From: Streptomyces sp. Ru62
Lineage (GTDB): Bacteria; Actinomycetota; Actinomycetes; Streptomycetales; Streptomycetaceae
Reading direction: 5' to 3'
Assembly: GCF_002920615.1 (NCBI RefSeq)
Contig: NZ_PQSU01000036.1
Span: 25,078 to 89,077 of the forward strand
DNA length: 64,000 nt
Below are positions 60,251 to 64,000 of this stretch, piece by piece; the first letter of the stretch is position 1; the number at the start of each line of letters is the position of its first letter. Below the pieces are notes generated by a model. It was given only the letters and a program-made list of their open reading frames with translations, had not been told where the DNA came from and searched no databases. Made by a program: the position numbers and the translations under genes.

Positions 60251-62497
60251 TCACCGCCCGGTGATGGGCAGTGTCAGGGACACGGTCTTGCCCTGCCCGT
60301 TCGGCGAGCTGTTCCACGTGTCGGCCAGCGCCTCCACGATCAGCAGACCCCGGCCGTGCTCCGCTTCCGCGTTCTCCTCCTCGCCGACCGACAGCGAGGA
60401 GGGTACCGGCGGGTTGCTGTCGGAGTCCCGTACCTCGAGCCGGAGGTGGTCGTCGAAGGCCCGCAGCCGCACGTCCACGTCACTGCCGGCGTGGATGAGG
60501 GCGTTGGTGACGATCTCGGAGACGACCAGCTCAAGGGGCTCCGACATCTCCTCCAGCCCCCAGGAACCCAGCTGGTCGTGGACGAACGCGCGGGCCGCCC
60601 GGACCCCGAGCAGGTCACGGCGCTGGATGTGCAGGCTCCCCACGCGCGGTTCCTCATGCCCCACCGCCCCGCCGTACAGCGCCAGCAGCAGGACGGCGTC
60701 GTCGCGCCGCTGCTGTGGTGTGGTGCCGTCCTCGACGACCAGGTCGGCGAGCCGTTCGAGATCGGGCGCGGGAGCCCCGCCGCCGGTGCCGAGCAGCGCG
60801 TGCAGGCGCACCTGCGGATCGGGCGCCTCCCAGCCGAGGAGGCCGTCCGTGTACAGCATCAGGACCGACCCGCACGCGAGGCGGTGCTCGCGTGCCTGAC
60901 AGGCATCCGCCGTGGGAACGCCCAGCGGCAGGTTGGCCGGGGCCGCCAGGACGTCGATGCTCCCGTCCGGCCGCCGCACCAGGGGCGGAGGGTGCCCGGC
61001 GAGGGCCACCTCGGCGGTGCCGTCCAGCGTGTCCAGCGAGACGACGCAGCAGGTCGCGGTGAGGTCGGTGCCCAGAGCGGCCAGGAGCCTGCCGGTCCGG
61101 TCGATCACCGCGGCGGGACGGTGGCCCTCGACGGCGTAGGAGGTCACGGCGGTGCGCATCTGCCCCATGACGGCGGTGCTCTCCACGGAGTGTCCCTCGA
61201 CGTCGCCGACGACCAGCACGGCCCGGTCCCCGGGCAGTGTGATCACGTCGTACCAGTCACCCCCCACCCCGGTGGTGACGCCGGCGGGCCGGTATCGCGC
61301 CGCGGTGGCCAGCCGCGGCAGGTCCGAGAGCCGGGAGGGCAGGAGGAAACGCTGGAGGCATTCGCTCATCGCCCGCTGCTGCGCGCTCAGCTCGACCCGG
61401 CGCACCGCGGCTCCCAGCAGCCCGGCCATCATGCCGACAAGGGCCCTCTCCTCGGGCGGGAAGCCGCGCGGCCCGGAGAACTCCAGGCAGCACACCGCGA
61501 CCACCCGCCCGCCGCCGCCGAACGCCAGGTCGATGAACTGGCGGTCGCCGGTGAGTGGCAGGTACAGCTCGGCGCGCGACTCGTCGGCCGAGAAGGGGCC
61601 CGTGGGCGAGTCTCCGGTCAGGAACACCGGGCGTCCACGGAATGCCTCCGCCGCCGGTGTTCGGTCGTCCATCCTGGCGCCGTGCAGAGCCCGGACCATG
61701 GCGGAGGAGGCACCGCTGTGCCCGAGGACCCACAGCCGGCCCTCGACGGCCGACACCAGAGCCAGTCCCCGGGCGCTCAACGGGTCCATGACGCAGTACC
61801 GGGCGGCCTGCATCACCTCTTCGATGGTCGTGGCCCTGTTGGTCAGCTCCGCCAGGCGGCGCAGCGGGAACATCATGCTCGTGCCCGCGGAGCCCGGGAT
61901 GTCGCCCAGCCCCCACCCCGGTACGCCCACAGGTGTACGAGGGTCGTCCGGGGCCGGTGGCACCATGATCGGCATCGGACCGGCCGCCACGGCCACGCCG
62001 GTGTCGGCCAGCCGGGCCAGTGCCCCGGCCAGCCGGTCCGCGACATCCCGCAGCTCCGCGCGCTCGGCGGCCGTGAAGGCGCCGTCGGTCTCCAGCCGCA
62101 GCACGGTCAGGGCGCCGAAGCGCCGGCCGTCCGCGACGACAGGGGCCGCCGCCGCGATGTAGGGATACGGCAGATGGTGTTCGCGGCGCGGGTCGGCGGG
62201 ATCCCGGTCCAGCAGTACGGCCGTCTCCCCCGTCAGGACGGCGCGTACCGTGGCGGCGGGCACGTCCAGTTCCATCCGTCCCGGCAGCGTGAACAGGGAC
62301 GGCGGACTTCCGTCGGCCAGCGCGAGGCGGAGTCCGCCGCGGCGCTCGTCCAGCAGGTAGACACCCGCCGACACGGCGTTCAACCGGCGCCTGGCCGCAC
62401 GGGCGGCATGGTGGAGGGTGTGGCCGAGGTCCGTTTCGCGTGTCTGCCCGGACCCGTTCCGCCGTCGCTGTTCCGGTGCTGCGCCGCTGCTCGTCAC
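60251..62497 (-). CDS. SpoIIE-type PP2C phosphatase with GAF domains and fused HATPase, 748 aa
   Basis: Domains in order: a GAF-like domain (RRRLNAVSAGVYLLDERRGG, FGALTVLRLETDGAFTAAER), a second GAF (TTIEEVMQAARYCVMDPLSA, VVAVCCLEFSGPRGFPPEER), a SpoIIE/PP2C domain (RYRPAGVTTGVGGDWYDVIT, VLVVGDVEGHSVESTAVMGQ, LMLYTDGLLG), and a C-terminal GHKL ATPase (LELVVSEIVTNALIHAGSDV, GRGLLIVEALADTW). Such proteins both dephosphorylate anti-anti-sigma factors and can act as their kinases, linking a signal sensed by GAF to a sigma-B-like factor. GTG 62497 with GGAGGGAG ten bases upstream was preferred to a farther start at 62584. Isolated gene. Confidence 0.92.
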   Translation of the reverse strand: MTSSGAAPEQRRRNGSGQTRETDLGHTLHHAARAARRRLNAVSAGVYLLDERRGGLRLALADGSPPSLFTLPGRMELDVPAATVRAVLTGETAVLLDRDPADPRREHHLPYPYIAAAAPVVADGRRFGALTVLRLETDGAFTAAERAELRDVADRLAGALARLADTGVAVAAGPMPIMVPPAPDDPRTPVGVPGWGLGDIPGSAGTSMMFPLRRLAELTNRATTIEEVMQAARYCVMDPLSARGLALVSAVEGRLWVLGHSGASSAMVRALHGARMDDRTPAAEAFRGRPVFLTGDSPTGPFSADESRAELYLPLTGDRQFIDLAFGGGGRVVAVCCLEFSGPRGFPPEERALVGMMAGLLGAAVRRVELSAQQRAMSECLQRFLLPSRLSDLPRLATAARYRPAGVTTGVGGDWYDVITLPGDRAVLVVGDVEGHSVESTAVMGQMRTAVTSYAVEGHRPAAVIDRTGRLLAALGTDLTATCCVVSLDTLDGTAEVALAGHPPPLVRRPDGSIDVLAAPANLPLGVPTADACQAREHRLACGSVLMLYTDGLLGWEAPDPQVRLHALLGTGGGAPAPDLERLADLVVEDGTTPQQRRDDAVLLLALYGGAVGHEEPRVGSLHIQRRDLLGVRAARAFVHDQLGSWGLEEMSEPLELVVSEIVTNALIHAGSDVDVRLRAFDDHLRLEVRDSDSNPPVPSSLSVGEEENAEAEHGRGLLIVEALADTWNSSPNGQGKTVSLTLPITGR

Positions 62498-62988
62498 GAG
62501 ACGGCTCCCTCCAGCGGGATGCTGGTCGCCGGCTGTCGCCGACCGGTCGGCGAAAGGTGCTCCGCCGTGTTCCGGCGATACCAATTATTCGGCGGCCGGA
62601 AGGTTCCACGCGAGCCGTGACCCGCGGGTTCCCGGGTCCGGGTGCCCGCGGTCCGACACGTGTGTACGTGTGTACGTGTGCTTGTCCTGTCCCGGTGCCA
62701 GGGTGCCCTCTGGTTGCTGGCTCGCGCGTTCGAGGAGGGTGGGTGGGCCCGGCCGGGCGCGATCATCCCCGGTCCTTCGTCTTCGCGGACCCACGCAGGA
62801 CGAGGAAGAGCCTTGTCCAGCGCCTCGCCGGACTGGGCGGCGCCAACCAGCTCACCGGCACCAGCCTCCTGATCATGGTGAGCGTGGGCCCGGAGACGGC
62901 CAAGCAGATCAACAGCCAGGCCGAACAGCATCGCTACGAGGGCTTCCTGCGCTGGGAGACCGCTACGGCCCCCCGCCGCCGACACCCC
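62498..62988. other. About 490 bp; possible plus-strand coding relic and short tandem repeat
   Basis: TGTGTACG is repeated in tandem near 62660-62680. Plus-strand 62815-62970 reads LVQRLAGLGGANQLTGTSLL and GPETAKQINSQAEQHRYEGF, which looks like protein but has no family or start I can support. Confidence 0.4.
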
Positions 62989-63672
62989 TCAGCGAGCCTC
63001 GCTGACGGCGTGGCTCGGCTCCGACGCGGGAAAGCGGTCGAGCATGGCGCGCAGTTCCCCGGCGTCCACGTTGGCGCCGAAGGGTTCGGTGCCCGGCTGC
63101 AGTCGTATGCCGGCGGCGAGCGGACCGGCGACGACGGGGTCGAAGCCGAGGGCGTGGACGAGGTGCGCGACCGTAACCCTGTCGTCGGAGTCGTCACCGG
63201 CGAGGGCGATCGCCTTGCGGTCGGCCACCCCGGCGGGCCGGGCCTCATCCTCGAGGTCGTGGTAGCCCATGTGGTTGAACGCCTTGACCACGCGGGAGCC
63301 CGGCAGGAACGCCTGGACCAGTTCGCTGGTGGACGTGCGCGGGTCGGTGAAGTCGTCGCGTATCCCGTCCACCTCCCACCAGTAGTTCATGGCGTCGACG
63401 ACGAGTTTGCCGTGCAGCGCCTCCACCGGCACGTTGCGGTACTTGCCCAGGGGCAGCGCCAGGATCGCCACGTCGGCCTGGGCCGCGGCCTCCTGCGCGG
63501 TGACCGCGACCGCACCGGGGGCGAGGATCTCCACGGTCAGAGCGATGGCGTCGGGCTCGCCCGAACCCGCGATCAGCACCCGGTAGCCGGCTGCCACCGC
63601 GAGCCGGGCCAGTACGGTTCCCACCTTTCCCGCGCCCAGGATGCCGATCGTACGGACGTCGGTGATGTTCAT
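62989..63672 (-). CDS. F420-dependent NADP oxidoreductase-like protein, 227 aa
   Basis: A Rossmann fold starts with VRTIGILGAGKVGTVLARLA, the NADP-binding GxGxxG. ADVAILALPLGKYRNVPVEA, GKLVVDAMNYWWEVDGIRDD and SRVVKAFNHMGYHDLEDEAR are typical of the F420_oxidored (FNO-like) family. It may transfer hydride between F420H2 and NADP; the F420 side cannot be proven from sequence alone. GAAGGAGCG l six bases before the ATG at 63672 supports the start. An LLM-class flavin enzyme gene, a family that often uses F420, lies immediately upstream on the same strand (64 bp gap), consistent with a shared operon. Confidence 0.88.
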   Translation of the reverse strand: MNITDVRTIGILGAGKVGTVLARLAVAAGYRVLIAGSGEPDAIALTVEILAPGAVAVTAQEAAAQADVAILALPLGKYRNVPVEALHGKLVVDAMNYWWEVDGIRDDFTDPRTSTSELVQAFLPGSRVVKAFNHMGYHDLEDEARPAGVADRKAIALAGDDSDDRVTVAHLVHALGFDPVVAGPLAAGIRLQPGTEPFGANVDAGELRAMLDRFPASEPSHAVSEAR

Positions 63673-63736
63673 TTGCGCTCCTTCGCGCTTCCTCGGGGGC
63701 TTCTGTCAGCGGGCCGGCACGGCGGGGACCAGGGGA

Positions 63737-64000
63737 TCATTTCGGTGCCGTACCGGGCCGGACACGGGCGGGCTCATCACTGAGCAGTTCCCGCACCCGT
63801 GGGGCGACTTCGCTGCCCAGCAGCTCGATCGTGCGGGCGCGGGCCTGCCGGGGCAGGTGCATGATGTCGTACTTGAGGTCGAAGCGGCTCAGACGCAGAT
63901 CACGGGCGGTGCGGGCGATCTTGCGGGCGACCGTCTGAGGGGATCCGACGTACAGCGCGCCGTCGGCCAGCTCCACCTCGTAGTGTGCGCGGGTCGGTGC
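63737..64000 (-). CDS. LLM class flavin-dependent oxidoreductase, C-terminal part (cut by the right edge)
   Basis: The visible 87 residues include MELADGALYVGSPQTVARKI, ARTARDLRLSRFDLKYDIMH and RARTIELLGSEVAPRVRELL, the C-terminal end of luciferase-like monooxygenases (GSPxxVAxKI is diagnostic). The frame is open to the window edge. It uses FMN or F420. It lies upstream of the F420-type reductase gene on the same strand. Confidence 0.85.
   Translation of the reverse strand, partial: APTRAHYEVELADGALYVGSPQTVARKIARTARDLRLSRFDLKYDIMHLPRQARARTIELLGSEVAPRVRELLSDEPARVRPGTAPK

Noticed and set aside
59876..62620. Plus-strand frame of 914 codons
   Set aside because: It is antisense to the SpoIIE-type phosphatase, which has clear domains; no motif is seen on the plus strand.
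1..64000. CRISPR arrays, tRNA or rRNA genes, prophage, PKS/NRPS cluster
   Set aside because: No regularly spaced repeats, cloverleaf or rRNA stretches, phage structural genes or megasynthase motifs were seen on reading both strands.

Overview
The window is high-GC DNA with strong codon bias, purine-rich ribosome binding sites, many GTG/TTG starts and gene families typical of Streptomyces (DUF2180, DUF4240, DUF4253, DUF4265, S53 and S8 secreted peptidases, SpoIIE-type phosphatase with fused ATPase, SpdB-like transfer protein). The density of insertion-sequence debris and broken genes suggests a chromosome arm or another accessory region. No rRNA, tRNA, CRISPR array, phage structural genes or PKS/NRPS genes were seen.

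Layout. 0-9 kb: end of an IS5-type transposase, a hypothetical gene, an SDR oxidoreductase with a TetR regulator that share a clear operator motif, a broken rRNA methyltransferase gene of the macrolide-resistance (TlrB/RlmA) type, a glyoxalase III/Hsp31 gene, a decayed SpdB-like plasmid transfer gene, and small DUF2180 and cupin genes. 9-21 kb: IS remnants and gene fragments surrounding a secreted-hydrolase block (two S1 peptidases, a secreted esterase, a LuxR-type regulator), then a frameshifted IS1182-type element and an EamA exporter enclosed by two copies of a plasmid-type gene fragment. 21-30 kb: a 1237-residue S8 peptidase, a broken IS5 element, an S1 peptidase with five tryptophan/aspartate repeats and a lipoprotein. 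30-45 kb: a frameshifted TetR gene, small membrane proteins, a membrane-protein gene cut by a repeat-flanked GNAT cassette, two divergent S53 peptidases, a DLH-type hydrolase, DUF4253, more IS scraps, a large PGRP amidase and DUF4265. 45-51 kb: an RsbW-like ATPase, a PAP2 phosphatase with one nonsense codon, GNAT, FG-GAP repeat, SUFU-domain and isochorismatase-like genes.

51-60 kb is a redox-dominated block: an alcohol dehydrogenase remnant, a SnoaL-like protein, an exported molybdenum oxidoreductase coupled to a cytochrome b membrane protein, a Tat-exported alpha/beta hydrolase, MsrA, an NADPH-FMN reductase, a TetR-controlled WrbA-like quinone reductase and a DsbA/FrnE oxidoreductase. Many of these have palindromic operators. 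The set fits defence against electrophile or oxidant stress, including methionine-sulfoxide repair on both sides of the membrane. 60-64 kb holds a GAF/PP2C/ATPase phosphatase and an F420-type NADP oxidoreductase next to an LLM flavin enzyme that runs off the right edge.

Two themes stand out. The first is an unusually dense set of secreted hydrolases (S1 x3, S8, S53 x2, esterase, amidase) interspersed with IS scars. The second is a set of TetR-style operators whose related motif appears near 1.6, 3.5, 52.6 and 56.1 kb. All calls come from reading the translated sequence and recalling family features; no database search was run.
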